This document shows positions 43,157-52,256 of a stretch of 64,000 bases of DNA, piece by piece. Each line of letters begins with the position of its first letter. Position 1 is the first letter of the stretch. This stretch comes from Streptomyces sp. ISL-100 (GTDB taxonomy: Bacteria > Actinomycetota > Actinomycetes > Streptomycetales > Streptomycetaceae). Location of the stretch: contig NZ_JAGGOK010000071.1 in assembly GCF_018614615.1 (NCBI RefSeq), forward strand, positions 27,747 to 91,746. The letters run 5' to 3'. The notes under the pieces are model-generated. The model saw nothing but the letters and a program-made list of their open reading frames with translations. It did no database searches and was not told the DNA's origin. A program made the position numbers and the translations under genes.

Positions 43157-43825
43157 TCAGGCGCGTCCGTCTTCGGGGCGCGCCCCGCGACGTACATACA
43201 GCGCCACTCCCGTCACGAACGCCACACCCGCCACCACCCAGGCGGCCACCTGCGGCCCCGGCTGCATCCACCACGCCCACACGGCGGCGGCGCCGCCGGG
43301 GGCGCGGGGGGCGGCCAAGTACACGGCGCCCCCGTACAACGTCATCGGCAGCCAGCTCAGCCGTGCCCCGAGCAGCGCGGCCGCGGCCGCTGTCACCCCG
43401 GTGGCGCCCAGGACGTTACGGACCATGGCGGGCGCGCCGAACGCTTCGGGGTGGCCGGGCACGGCCAGTGCGAGCAGCCCGCCGGCGAGAACTGTGAGCG
43501 CGAGCAGATGCACCAGGCGGCGCGGCCACCAGGGGCGTACCGAGGTGCGGTCCAGCTCCTCGGTGTGCGAGTACAGGCCGACGCCGACCGCGGCGGTCAC
43601 CAGCAGCGGCGCGAGCGCCAGGACCGGGACGCGAGCGGTGTGGTCGAAGTACGGCCGGTCCTCCAGCCAGTCGGCGGTCCAGGCGGCGGTCGCCGCGATA
43701 CCGACGACCGAGGCGACGGTGAGCGGGACAGCGCGGGAACGGATGTACGGGTGGAGGTGTTTCGCGGCGGTCGGGGGCGTCAGGATCGTCAGGGTCCGGG
43801 CGCCGGCGCCCCTGGTGGCGCTCAC
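43157..43825 (-). CDS. Hypothetical multi-pass membrane protein of ABC operon
   Basis: 222 aa, GTG 43825 overlapping the permease stop (GTGA). Six or so hydrophobic helices are visible (VPLTVASVVGIAATAAWTA, VPVLALAPLLVTAAVGVGLY, LLALTVLAGGLLALAVPG, VAAWVVAGVAFVTGVALYV). No recognised family motif. As the last gene of a translationally coupled operon with an ABC ATPase and permease, it is probably a further transporter subunit. Confidence 0.75.
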   Translation of the reverse strand: MSATRGAGARTLTILTPPTAAKHLHPYIRSRAVPLTVASVVGIAATAAWTADWLEDRPYFDHTARVPVLALAPLLVTAAVGVGLYSHTEELDRTSVRPWWPRRLVHLLALTVLAGGLLALAVPGHPEAFGAPAMVRNVLGATGVTAAAAALLGARLSWLPMTLYGGAVYLAAPRAPGGAAAVWAWWMQPGPQVAAWVVAGVAFVTGVALYVRRGARPEDGRA

Positions 43826-45213
43826 AGGACCGGCACTTCGGCCGGCGTGCAGTTCTTGCTGGTCGCCAGGTAGCGCCCGAGCCATTCCCTGCGCTCTTCG
43901 TCGCCCATCGTCTTGAGCCGGGCGGTGCCGTCAGGCGTGGAACTGGGCGCGGAGGTGGTGGCGGAATTGGGGGCGAAGTTACTTCCGGTGTGGTCGAGGG
44001 GCGCCAGCCAGCTCAGGACGGCCGCGTCGGTAAGAGCGACCCGTTCGCTGCCGGCCCTGTCCTTGTTGAGGGCCGTCTCCGGGCACTGCCGCCGCATCAG
44101 CGACGCAGCGGTCTGGAGGGCGTAGTCGTCGGGATCGGTCAGCTTGTTGCGTACGACGCTCCAGCCCCGCGACACGTCCGGCAGCGCCGCCTCGCCCTCG
44201 TCCGCCCGCGGCTTCTGGTGGCTGTCCAGGTAGGCGACCGGCGCACCCTTGACGCCTTCCAGCCGGGAGGTGACCCCGGTCAGGGCCTTGGTGACCTCGG
44301 GGAGCAGCGCGCCGTCCAGGCCGCTCACGCAGATCTTCGGGGCGGATCCGCTGCAGATGGCGCGCCTGAGGGCCGGGTCTTGCCGCCACATATCGAAACC
44401 CGTCTGCGTGATGAGCGTGGCGGCCGCGAGCGTGGCGGCCAGCGGCAGGAGTGCGACGGCCCGCAAGCGTGCGGCGTACGCGAGCAGCGCGGCGAGGCCG
44501 AGACCCCCCAGCCACACCACCGTCACAGGGCCCTGCCACCACACGGGGAGATAGCTGCCGGCGTCCGTAGTCACGGCCGGGCTGAGGAACCGGACGTCCG
44601 AGGAGAGGTACGAGGGGAAGCCGACGGTGACGTACATGAGCGCCGCTGCGACGGGCGCGCTCAGTCGCCAGGGGATCAGCCGCCCGGCGACGAATCCGAG
44701 GACGGTGGCTGTCCCGAGCCAGGCCGCGTCGGTCAGCGCGATCGACAGGAGCGGGCTGCCGCTGAACGCGTACGGCCAGGTGGCGAGGAGAACGACGGCC
44801 GCGGCGGCGACGTATCCCGCCAGGATCCACAGCACCAGCGGCGCGAGGCAGAGAAGGGTCTGGGCGAGCGGCGTACGGACGCTGGTTTCGCGCAGCTCCG
44901 TCATGCCGCGCCGACGCTCGCGACCGCCCTGCCAGCATCCGACGGCGGTCGCGAGCGGGCCGCCGAGCAGGGCCGAGGCGGAGTGCAGCAGGCTTTGCGT
45001 CTCGCCCCAGCTGCCTTGCCACTGGGCCGCCTTGAAGACCATGGGCGCGATCAGGGTCACCATGACGGCGATTCCCAGCCAGGGGCCTATGCCACGGCGC
45101 AGCTCGGCACGCAGGGGCGCAAGCAGCCGCGGGGGTCGGGTGGTGGTGGCGGTGGTGGGTCGGGAGGAGGTGTCGGTGTCCGTACTCGGGCGGGGGCTTG
45201 TCCCGGTCGTCAT
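43822..45213 (-). CDS. ABC transporter permease-like membrane protein
   Basis: 463 aa from ATG 45213, overlapping the ATPase stop (ATGA). N-terminal Thr/Pro-rich tail, then about six TM segments in the first 260 residues (IGPWLGIAVMVTLIAPMVF, LLCLAPLVLWILAGYVAAAAVV), followed by a soluble region of about 190 residues that may face outside. It fits an ABC-2-type exporter permease. Substrate unknown; the operon context with an ECF sigma factor suggests an envelope-stress role. Confidence 0.78.
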   Translation of the reverse strand: MTTGTSPRPSTDTDTSSRPTTATTTRPPRLLAPLRAELRRGIGPWLGIAVMVTLIAPMVFKAAQWQGSWGETQSLLHSASALLGGPLATAVGCWQGGRERRRGMTELRETSVRTPLAQTLLCLAPLVLWILAGYVAAAAVVLLATWPYAFSGSPLLSIALTDAAWLGTATVLGFVAGRLIPWRLSAPVAAALMYVTVGFPSYLSSDVRFLSPAVTTDAGSYLPVWWQGPVTVVWLGGLGLAALLAYAARLRAVALLPLAATLAAATLITQTGFDMWRQDPALRRAICSGSAPKICVSGLDGALLPEVTKALTGVTSRLEGVKGAPVAYLDSHQKPRADEGEAALPDVSRGWSVVRNKLTDPDDYALQTAASLMRRQCPETALNKDRAGSERVALTDAAVLSWLAPLDHTGSNFAPNSATTSAPSSTPDGTARLKTMGDEERREWLGRYLATSKNCTPAEVPVL

Positions 45214-46004
45214 CGGGCCGCTCCCGTCGTGCGGTGGGTGCGCAGGGCGGCGGTGTAGCCGCGTTCGATCGGGTTGTCGCCCAGGGCGGGGTCGTCGTCG
45301 CCGTTCGCGAGCCCGGAGAGCTGCTCGGGTGTGCCGCGGTAGGCGACGCGGCCCTGCTCGATGAGCGTGACCGCCGTGCAGGCAGCCGTTACGTCTTCCA
45401 CCAGGTGGGTGGAGACGATCACTGTGGAAGCGGTGCCCAATTCGCGGAGCAGTGCTCTGAATTCGACGCGCTGCTCCGGATCGAGACCGGCGGTCGGCTC
45501 GTCGAGCAGCAGGATGTCCGGCTCGTTGACGATGGCCTGCGCGATTCCGACCCGCCGCACCATGCCGCCGGACAGTGACTTCACCTTCGCGTCGATTCGG
45601 TCGGTCAGCCCGACCCTTTCAACCGCCCGCTCCACCGCCTCCGGCGTGGCCGCCGCAGGCATCTCTTTCAGCCACGCGACGTACGCGACGAACTCCCTCA
45701 CCGTGAAGCCGGGGTAGTACCCGAATTCCTGTGGCAGATACCCCAGCCGACGGCGTACAGCAGAACGCTCGCGGTGCCCCGACATGTCGCTGCCCAGCAG
45801 CTCGACCCTGCCCGCAGTCGGTGTGGCGACCGTGGCCAGTACCCGGATGAGGGAGGTCTTGCCCGCACCGTTCGGCCCGAGGAGGCCATGCACGCCGGTA
45901 CCGAAGTCCAGGTCGACGGCGTCGAGTGCGGTGGTCTTGCGGTGCCGGACGGTCAGCCCGGCGACGGCGACGGCCGTTGCTGTCGTGGCTGCTGTGGTGT
46001 TCAA
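45210..46004 (-). CDS. ABC transporter ATP-binding protein, TTG start
   Basis: 264 aa. The start is TTG 46004, which overlaps the preceding stop codon (TTGA); no better start is available, since upstream sequence in this frame is antisense to the anti-sigma gene. Motifs: Walker A GPNGAGKTS, Q-loop YLPQEFGYYPGFT, signature LSGGMVRRVG, Walker B ILLLDEPTAGLDP and switch VSTHLVEDV. ABC-2/drug exporter class. Coupled to the permease downstream. Confidence 0.9.
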   Translation of the reverse strand: MNTTAATTATAVAVAGLTVRHRKTTALDAVDLDFGTGVHGLLGPNGAGKTSLIRVLATVATPTAGRVELLGSDMSGHRERSAVRRRLGYLPQEFGYYPGFTVREFVAYVAWLKEMPAAATPEAVERAVERVGLTDRIDAKVKSLSGGMVRRVGIAQAIVNEPDILLLDEPTAGLDPEQRVEFRALLRELGTASTVIVSTHLVEDVTAACTAVTLIEQGRVAYRGTPEQLSGLANGDDDPALGDNPIERGYTAALRTHRTTGAAR

Positions 46005-46930
46005 GAGAACTCCAGTCGGTCGAAGGAGGTACGGCGCAGGGCGAGCAGCCCCGCGAAAAGTGCGGCGGCGGCGGCCCAGCCGCCTTGGGTCAGGGGCCCG
46101 CCGAGGTAATCCGCGACGGGAAAGGCGGCCAGGTCGCCCGGGAGCCGGCTGCCGGCAGGCCCCGGCGCGGTCACCACCGGCAGCACCACGGCCAGCCCCC
46201 ACGCGGAGCCGATGGCTCCGGCGGCGGGTCGGCACCCGACGTACGATCCGAGCGCCAGCGCCCCGATGGTCAGCGCGAGCCCGGGCAACAGCCAGGCGGC
46301 CGCGCCGGGAACGCCCGGGGCAGTGGGGAGTACGGCCCCGGCGGCGGTCAGCAGCGGGAGGCTCACGCCGAGCACGGCGGCCGTCCGGAGCAGGAGAAGC
46401 CGCAGGCCGCCGGAGGGAGTCGAGGCGCTGATCTCGTACATCGGATCGGCATGCCTGCCGTACGAGACGGCGACCCCGGCCAGGGGCAGCAACGGAGCCA
46501 GCGCGAGCAGCAGCGGCCGGGCCCCGTCGAACCCGGCGCCGTACGCCAGCCCGACCGCCCCGGCCCCCACGAGTACGACGGCCACCACCCAGGCCCCCCG
46601 CAAGGCGGGCCCGGCGCTCCACACCACCCGCCCGAAGCGCCCCCCGGAGCTTCGGGCGGGCCTGGGCCGGGGCTGCCTCGGTACTGCTGGTGTCGCGGCG
46701 GCGAGTACCGCTTCCCTGAGGGACGCGAGCGCGGGGCCGGCTGCGCCTGCCCGTACCGCTGCCGAGACCCGGTTCGCGCACTTCCCGCACGCCTCGACGT
46801 GCTTCTCCAGCGACCATGCGTCGGGCTCTGCGATCGTCCCGGCTGCGTAGCGCGCTGCCAGAGAGTCGTCCACGTGCCAGGTCGCGTGCCGAGCCGAACC
46901 CGGTGCGGCTGAATGCCGTTCCGCCGTCAT
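46001..46930 (-). CDS. Membrane anti-sigma factor with zinc-finger (zf-HC2) domain
   Basis: 309 aa from ATG 46930, overlapping the sigma-factor stop. An anti-sigma zinc motif H-x3-C-x2-C appears in SLEKHVEACGKCANRV (about residue 43-52). About six hydrophobic segments follow (GAWVVAVVLVGAGAVGLAYG, LLPGLALTIGALALG), more than the usual single TM, so it looks like an anti-sigma domain fused to an ABC-2-like membrane domain. It probably holds the sigma factor at the membrane until signalled. Confidence 0.82.
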   Translation of the reverse strand: MTAERHSAAPGSARHATWHVDDSLAARYAAGTIAEPDAWSLEKHVEACGKCANRVSAAVRAGAAGPALASLREAVLAAATPAVPRQPRPRPARSSGGRFGRVVWSAGPALRGAWVVAVVLVGAGAVGLAYGAGFDGARPLLLALAPLLPLAGVAVSYGRHADPMYEISASTPSGGLRLLLLRTAAVLGVSLPLLTAAGAVLPTAPGVPGAAAWLLPGLALTIGALALGSYVGCRPAAGAIGSAWGLAVVLPVVTAPGPAGSRLPGDLAAFPVADYLGGPLTQGGWAAAAALFAGLLALRRTSFDRLEFS

Positions 46931-47613
46931 GCTGTGCCTCCCAACGGCTTGTTCCTGCTGACTGCGTCGGCCACAGCGGTGACTGCGGTCGCTGAGGTCA
47001 TTGCGCTCAATGAGGTCAGTTCCGCCAAGGCCTCGCGCAACTCGCGCCGTGCCCGCATCGCCCGGGTTTTGACCGTGCCTTCCGCCAGGCCGAGCAGGCG
47101 GGCGGTCTCGCGGGTGGTCAGCCCGTCGATCACCGTCGCGCGCAGGACATCGCGCAGCTCGGGCGAGATCCGGTCGAGGGCGGTGCCGACGTCCCCGTAC
47201 TCCAGCCCCGCCAGCACCCGTTCCTCAGCGGAAGGCGCCGCCCCGGAGGGCACGAACTCGGCGCGTTCGGCCCGGTCCGACCGTTCCGCCCGCGTCCGCG
47301 CCCGCTGGGCGTCGACCAGCCGACGTGCGGCGATCACCCACAGCCACCCGCCGGCTTCCCCGCCCCGGTGCGAGCCGGCCGACCGCCAGGCCGTCACGAA
47401 GGTGTCCTGGAGGACTTCTCGTACGGTCTCGGGGTCAGCGCAACGCCGGGTCAGCCGGGCGTGCAGCCACCCTGCGTGCCGGTCGTAGAGCGCGGCCAGC
47501 GCCTCCGAGTCCCCTTTGGCGACGGCGCGGAGCAGTGCCGCGTCGTCGGCGGCGTGGTTGTCGGCGTCGGCGTCGGCGTTCCGGTCTCCCCCCGAGGGGC
47601 GCATCAGTCTCAC
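46927..47613 (-). CDS. ECF-type RNA polymerase sigma factor
   Basis: 228 aa from ATG 47613; ATG 47604 is also possible. Region 2 (GDSEALAALYDRHAGWLHARL, VREVLQDTFVTAWRSA) and region 4 (LTTRETARLLGLAEGTVKTRAMRARREL) are clear. It heads a five-gene, overlapping operon (sigma, anti-sigma, ABC ATPase, permease, membrane protein) that it likely autoregulates. A MarR operator and gene lie in the divergent direction. Confidence 0.93.
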   Translation of the reverse strand: MRLMRPSGGDRNADADADNHAADDAALLRAVAKGDSEALAALYDRHAGWLHARLTRRCADPETVREVLQDTFVTAWRSAGSHRGGEAGGWLWVIAARRLVDAQRARTRAERSDRAERAEFVPSGAAPSAEERVLAGLEYGDVGTALDRISPELRDVLRATVIDGLTTRETARLLGLAEGTVKTRAMRARRELREALAELTSLSAMTSATAVTAVADAVSRNKPLGGTA

Positions 47614-47658
47614 GTTCTCTCTATCGCTCGCGCTGATGCGAACGGTTCAGGACGTCGT

Positions 47659-47682
47659 TGACCTCAAGTGGAGTTGAGGTCA
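47659..47682 (+). promoter_or_regulatory. Probable MarR operator/promoter
   Basis: A perfect inverted repeat TGACCTCAA-GTGGAG-TTGAGGTCA, 9-bp arms, lies 51-74 nt upstream of the MarR-family start and overlaps a TTGACC -35-like hexamer. It is well placed for autorepression by that protein and could also affect the divergent sigma operon. Confidence 0.65.
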
Positions 47683-47732
47683 TAGCTTCGGGAGTTGTCA
47701 CTTCCGGTCCGAACCGATTTGAGGATGCCGCT

Positions 47733-48200
47733 ATGACACTCTCGGACGCCGAACTGGCGCAGCAGCCGATCGCTTACTGGACGGATGTGGCGCACAAGGA
47801 AATCCTTGCCTTCATACGCCGCGAGCTGGCGGAGCTCGGCATGTCCCAGCCCCAGTACTGGACGCTGCGCCATCTTTCCGTCAACGACCTGTCCGAGGAC
47901 GGCGAGGGTCGTACCGTCGAGGAACTGACCGAGGCGATGCGGGACTACCTGGCGCCGCAGGACGACCTCGTACCGGACACCGAGGACTTGGTGGTACGTG
48001 GCTGGCTGACCCGTGACGCCACGACCGGACGCCTGACGATCACCGAGGCGGGCGAGGCGGGGCGGCGTCGGGTCAAGGACCACGTACCGGCCGTGCGGGC
48101 CAAAATCCACGACGGCATCAACGCCAGGGACTACGTCACCACGATCAAGGTCCTGCGCCGGATGATGCGCAACGTGGGGGGCGCCGGGAGGGCGGAGTGA
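47733..48200 (+). CDS. MarR-family transcriptional regulator
   Basis: 155 aa from ATG 47733 with GAGGATG upstream. A winged helix-turn-helix is visible: ELGMSQPQYWTLRHLSVND, TVEELTEAMRDYL and LVVRGWLTRDATTGRLTITEAG. The C-terminal helix (VLRRMMRNVG) serves dimerisation. It is divergent from the ECF sigma operon with a perfect palindrome between them; ligand unknown. Confidence 0.85.
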   Translation: MTLSDAELAQQPIAYWTDVAHKEILAFIRRELAELGMSQPQYWTLRHLSVNDLSEDGEGRTVEELTEAMRDYLAPQDDLVPDTEDLVVRGWLTRDATTGRLTITEAGEAGRRRVKDHVPAVRAKIHDGINARDYVTTIKVLRRMMRNVGGAGRAE

Positions 48201-48238
48201 AACCTGCGAGTCTGCTTACTCCCAGAAGCAAGCCTTGG

Positions 48239-48802
48239 TTACGGCAGTGGCAGGGCGGCGACGATTCTGTCCAGTGCGGGTACTGGCTTTGAGCCGTCCG
48301 TCACCACCTCGTGGCCCTGGTGGACGACAGCCGTGGTGAGGCCGTCGGGTATCGGCTGGCTTCGCATGTTGATGCGGGGCAGCTTCGTGAAGTCCGACTC
48401 GGCCAGAGCCTTGCGGAGCTTGGTGAGTTCGTCGGGCTTCATCTTGTCCCTGCCAACCGGCTTGGCGCCCGACAGTGTTGTGTACGAGCCGTCGGCGTTG
48501 ACCAGGACGCTCTGGTGGCGGCCGTCGATTCCGCCGCTCACCGTTGCCGTGACGAGCCGCCTGTCCGCCGGGTTCGTCGGCTCCGCCGGGTTCGTCGGCT
48601 CCGGCGAGCGCGTCGGCGCGCTCGGGGATGAGGTAGGGGTAGGGGTAGCTGGGGCATTTTGTGGCGGCGAGTTGCTGTCGGTCGCGCTCTCCCGCGTACC
48701 TCCGCCTCCACATCCCGCCACCAGCAGAGTCGCTGCCACCAGCAGCCCTCCAGCCACCGCTCCCTCGCGCGCCTTGCGTCTCATACTTCGACCACGTCTC
48801 AT
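48239..48802 (-). CDS. Hypothetical lipoprotein
   Basis: 187 aa, starting at ATG 48802 in a 4-nt overlap with the DUF3626 stop. Twin-Arg-like basic N-terminus, hydrophobic core and lipobox LLVAGCG (Cys about residue 31) mark a membrane-anchored lipoprotein. A Thr/Ser/Pro linker with PTNPAEPTNPAD repeats precedes a beta-rich C-terminal domain (LVTATVSGGIDGRHQSVLV, LTTAVVHQGHEVVTDG). No known family recognised. Confidence 0.75.
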   Translation of the reverse strand: MRRGRSMRRKAREGAVAGGLLVAATLLVAGCGGGGTRESATDSNSPPQNAPATPTPTSSPSAPTRSPEPTNPAEPTNPADRRLVTATVSGGIDGRHQSVLVNADGSYTTLSGAKPVGRDKMKPDELTKLRKALAESDFTKLPRINMRSQPIPDGLTTAVVHQGHEVVTDGSKPVPALDRIVAALPLP

Positions 48803-49785
48803 ACGTCGCCCAACCCCCTCCCGTACCGCACCAGTACATGCCACAACTGCTTGACGTACTGGAGCACCTCGTCCTGCGAACCCCACTCCGCCCAAGCCTC
48901 CGGCTCCCCTACGACGGAAGCCGCCGCGTGGCCGAGTACCTCGGCACTGAGGATGCCCTCCCGCGCGTACGAACGGCAGACCCGTGCCGCCAGTGGCACC
49001 ATCACCGGCCCCCGGAACTCCGCGTCCACCTCCTCCGGCGCGAGCGCGAACCCTGCGTGCCACTCCACCGGGACGCCCGTGTTCGCCAGCAGCTGTGCGG
49101 TCTTCGTGCCCCGGAACGACGGGTCGAGCACCAGAGCCTCCGCGTCACGAGCCAGGTCGATGTCGCCGTGCACCTGCGCCTCGATATACGTGTCGAGCGC
49201 GCGACCCTGCACGGGCACGGGAGGCGGAAAGGGGCTGATCGTCCCGCCCGTCGCCAGCCAGGCCGCCAGTACCGGCCCGAACACGTCGATCGTGCCCACG
49301 TCCTCCGGGCCGAAGTGACTGTCCGGGTGGCAGTACGTCGCCCGGGCGTGTACCTCGGCCCGCAGTCGCACGTAGCAGGAACCGAAGCGCGGCGCGGCGC
49401 CGTCGGGGTGGTTGAGGACGTTGAGCGCCCCGTACTTGGGGCGCTCGGCGCCGGTGGCCGTGCGGTATGCCCCGCCGAAGAGGTGAAACTCCCACTCGTC
49501 TCTCGGCCCGCCGGGGTACGCGGTGCGGCTGCCGTTGGACAGGCCCGTCTCGTACTGGCTGCGGTAACGGCCGTCCGCCGCCAGGGACTCGGCCACGGTC
49601 CGGCCGTCGGCGAGCAGCCGGTCCGGGTGGAAGTTGAGGGTGATGCGGGCACGTTCCCGGACACCCGCGAGGAGCCTTTTGTGGGCGGTGCCAGGCGCGG
49701 GAACCCGCCCCGCGGCGCGCAAAGCCATGCCCCTGACATGTTCCAGTGCGGCACTCTGCGCCGCAGTGAGGTGGAAGCGGTTCAT
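48799..49785 (-). CDS. DUF3626 domain protein
   Basis: 328 aa. The family features are visible: QSAALEHVRGMALRA, ITLNFHPDRLLADGRTVAESL (His and Asp in a possibly catalytic FHPDR), SQYETGLSNGSRTAYPGG and RFGSCYVRLRAEV. Function is unknown; enzymatic folds related to toxin/ADP-ribosyl types have been suggested in general, but I cannot support that here. ATG 49785 overlaps the GNAT stop and its own stop overlaps the lipoprotein start: a coupled three-gene operon. Confidence 0.85.
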   Translation of the reverse strand: MNRFHLTAAQSAALEHVRGMALRAAGRVPAPGTAHKRLLAGVRERARITLNFHPDRLLADGRTVAESLAADGRYRSQYETGLSNGSRTAYPGGPRDEWEFHLFGGAYRTATGAERPKYGALNVLNHPDGAAPRFGSCYVRLRAEVHARATYCHPDSHFGPEDVGTIDVFGPVLAAWLATGGTISPFPPPVPVQGRALDTYIEAQVHGDIDLARDAEALVLDPSFRGTKTAQLLANTGVPVEWHAGFALAPEEVDAEFRGPVMVPLAARVCRSYAREGILSAEVLGHAAASVVGEPEAWAEWGSQDEVLQYVKQLWHVLVRYGRGLGDV

Positions 49786-50504
49786 CGCCCGTGGTGCGCC
49801 GGGCTGAAGTTCGCCGTCATGGGGAGGCCGTCCTGACTCGGTTCGGCCGAGTAGGTTACGCCGACCAGTGGGGCGTACACCCGCCATCCCAGCGACTCGT
49901 ACAGCCCCCGCCCTTCCGTCGTCGCGCCCAACACCCCTACCGTGGCGCCCTGTTCGTACGCCGCGCCCTGGAGCGTACGCATGACCAGCGCACCCAGGCC
50001 CTTGCGCCGGTGTGCGGGGTCCGTCTCCACCTGGTCCACCACCGCGGTCCTGCCGGTCGGGGCCACTTGGCCGCGCGCGGCGAATCCGCCGTCGGGGGCG
50101 AGGACCAGCACACGGGTTACGCCGCCGCGCTGCCAGGACTTGACTGTGTAGCCCTCCGGGGCGTCCGTGCGGGGTAGCGCGTCCAGCGGTGCCGTCATCA
50201 GCCAGCCAGGGCCGTCGGACACCCACTCCACCCCCAGCCACGGCGCGACTGTCTCCGGCTCCAGGAACATCTTGAGCGCGACGGCCGGCGCGGCGTACGC
50301 CTTGGCCAGCTTGCGGACCGTCGCCTCGTCGGCGTCGGTCATGACGTGCCGGGTGGCGTGGTGCGGGAGCCCGACGTCCACCGTGAGGCCCCAGGGCTGG
50401 GGCACGGGGTCTGCCGCGCCTCGGGACACGACCCATCCTGCGACCCACGCGCGGACAGCCTCGGCGGTCGAGTCGAAGGGCGGCGTCGAGTCGTGTGGCG
50501 GCAT
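49782..50504 (-). CDS. GNAT-family N-acetyltransferase
   Basis: 240 aa from ATG 50504, preferred for the GGAG 6 nt upstream; ATG 50537 is in frame. The acetyl-CoA loop is VDQVETDPAHRRKGLGALVM (Q/RxxGxG/A as RRKGLG), followed by GATVGVLGATTEGRGLYESLGW (helix and Y/L-G-W end of GNATs) split across two strands. Substrate unknown. First gene of the GNAT-DUF3626-lipoprotein operon. Confidence 0.85.
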   Translation of the reverse strand: MPPHDSTPPFDSTAEAVRAWVAGWVVSRGAADPVPQPWGLTVDVGLPHHATRHVMTDADEATVRKLAKAYAAPAVALKMFLEPETVAPWLGVEWVSDGPGWLMTAPLDALPRTDAPEGYTVKSWQRGGVTRVLVLAPDGGFAARGQVAPTGRTAVVDQVETDPAHRRKGLGALVMRTLQGAAYEQGATVGVLGATTEGRGLYESLGWRVYAPLVGVTYSAEPSQDGLPMTANFSPAHHGR

Positions 50505-50682
50505 CGGCACTCCGGAAGTAATAGACGTTGACTCCATTCACCTATTACATACCGTCTGCGTCGCGGGGGACCTCAAACGGCCCCATCCATTGATCGCTGA
50601 CAGCGAACGCCCGCCCGGGAACATTCCGTCGCGTCCAAGCATTGAGTCGGCATAGCTCAAGTTCACTGCCGAAGGGGAGATC

Positions 50683-51819
50683 ATGGCATCGACGTCCAAC
50701 CCGCTCACCCTACCCGTGCTGCCGCTCGATGACGAGGTCGTGCTGCCGGGAATGGTGGTGCCCCTGGACCTGTCCGATACCGACGTACGCGCCGCGGTGG
50801 AGGCCGCCCAGGCTGCCGCCCGTTCCAGTGGCAACAGCGGCAGCACCGGTAGCAGCGGCAACAGTGGTAACAAGCCGCAGGTGCTTCTCGTTCCGCGTAT
50901 CGACGGCACGTACGCCGCCACCGGCGTCCTCGGCACCGTCGAGCAGGTCGGGCTTCCGACGGTGACCCCGGCGCCCTGATCCGCGGCCGCAGCCGCGTCC
51001 AGATCGGTGCCGGGACCACCGGACCCGGCGCGGCGCTCTGGGTCGAGGGCACGGGCGTCGACGAGACGGTGCCCGAACCGCTCCCCGGAACGGTCGCCGA
51101 GCTGGTCAAGGAGTACTCGCCACCAGCTGGCTGAAGAAGCGCGGCGCCTGGCAGGTCGTCGACCGCGTCCAGCAGATCGACGACGTCTCCGCCCTCGCCG
51201 ACAACTCCGGCTACTCACCCTTCCTCACCACCGCCCAGAAGGTCGAGCTGCTCGAGACCGCCGACCCGGTGGTCCGCCTCAAGCTCGCCGTGAAGTGGCT
51301 CAGCGAGCACGTCGCCGAGCAGGACGTCGCCGAGTCCATCGCCAAGGACGTGCAGGAGGGCGTGGACAAGCAGCAGCGCGAGTTCCTGCTGCGCCGCCAG
51401 CTCGACGCCGTACGCAAGGAACTGCGCGAGATCAACGGCAAGGAAGGCGAGGACGAGTCCGACGACTACCGGACCCGCGTCGAGGCCGCCGACCTCCCCG
51501 AGAAGGTGCGCGAGGCCGCCCTCAAGGAGGTCGACAAGCTGGAGCGGTCCTCCGACCAGTCGCCCGAGGGCTCCTGGATCCGGACCTGGCTCGACACCGT
51601 CCTCGAGCTGCCGTGGAACGAGCGGACCGAGGACCAGTACGACATCAAGGGCGCCAAGCAGGTCCTGGACGCCGAGCACGCCGGCCTGGACGACGTAAAG
51701 GAGCGCATCACCGAATACCTGGCCGTGCGCAAGCGCCGGGCCGACCGTGGCCTCGGCGTCGTCGGCGGCCGTCGGGGCGGCGCGGTGCTGGCACTGGTCG
51801 GCCCGCCCGGCGTCGGCAA
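50683..51819 (+). pseudogene. lon: Lon protease, N-terminal part, frameshifted and cut by element
   Basis: ATP-dependent Lon. The reading starts ATG 50683 (MASTSNPLTLPVLPLDDEVV, GGGAG upstream) and breaks twice. At about 50951-50957 the frame slips (apparent loss of 4 nt compared with the family), with continuation ALIRGRSRVQIG in a second frame. At about 51114-51118 another slip occurs (apparent loss of 7 nt in LVKEY-ATSWLKK), continuing in a third frame as QVVDRVQQIDDVSA...EFLLRRQLDAVRKELRE. It ends at Walker A GPPGVGK, where the element is inserted; a stop follows from element DNA. An internal low-complexity SGNSGSTGSSGNSGN insertion is also present. Confidence 0.9.
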
Positions 51820-51836
51820 AGGCTAACACAGTTGGG
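51815..51836. other. attL of the element
   Basis: The lon side GCGTCGGCAA joins element sequence AGGCTAACACAGTTGGG. The 5-bp core GGCAA is at 51815-51819, and the element arm CAGTTGGG at 51829-51836 is the half of the attP palindrome. Confidence 0.85.
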
Positions 51837-51866
51837 TGGACCCGCCCTGACCTGCGGAAACGTGCC

Positions 51867-52127
51867 CTACGGGCGCAGCGTTACGCGCATCGGCCCCACC
51901 TCGGCCGCCCATTCCTCGCCCCGTTCTACAGCGGCGGCCCCCTCGCTGATGATCTGCTCATGGAGGGGCGTAGCAACGTGCAGCATCACGTGAGCGCGCG
52001 TCATGATCTCTTCGCTCTGATAGACGTTCAGCAGAACGTCAGTGATCAATTCCGAGGCCGATTGGCCGTCCGGCCGCTCATCGCTTCCGGCCACGTCTTC
52101 CGTATCGATTTCCCACGCAACATGCAT
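51867..52127 (-). CDS. Hypothetical small protein of the element
   Basis: 86 aa (MHVAWEIDTEDVAG ... MRVTLRP). It is acidic and mixed alpha/beta by eye, with AHVMLHVATPLHEQIIS in the middle. There is no family I recognise. It is the last gene before attL on the minus strand, separated from the upstream small genes by a terminator hairpin. Confidence 0.55.
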   Translation of the reverse strand: MHVAWEIDTEDVAGSDERPDGQSASELITDVLLNVYQSEEIMTRAHVMLHVATPLHEQIISEGAAAVERGEEWAAEVGPMRVTLRP

Positions 52128-52161
52128 GGGGGCACCTTAAAGCCAGCGCAGGCAGCAAAAA

Positions 52162-52202
52162 GGCCCCGCCCAATGCGCCGGGGGAGACGCACGGACGGGG
52201 CC
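52162..52202 (-). terminator. Terminator of the repressor transcription unit
   Basis: Arms GGCCCCG and CGGGGCC with, on the minus strand, a TTTTT run directly after the second arm. It lies downstream of the small membrane-peptide gene. Confidence 0.75.
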
Positions 52203-52256
52203 CCGATACCCACCCCTACCGGCCTGCGCCGCCGCAGTAACGGGAGGGACGGGGGA

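Noticed and set aside
50683..51819. Programmed frameshifting in lon
   Set aside because: The breaks look like losses of 4 and 7 bases without a slippery sequence, so deletions or errors are more likely.
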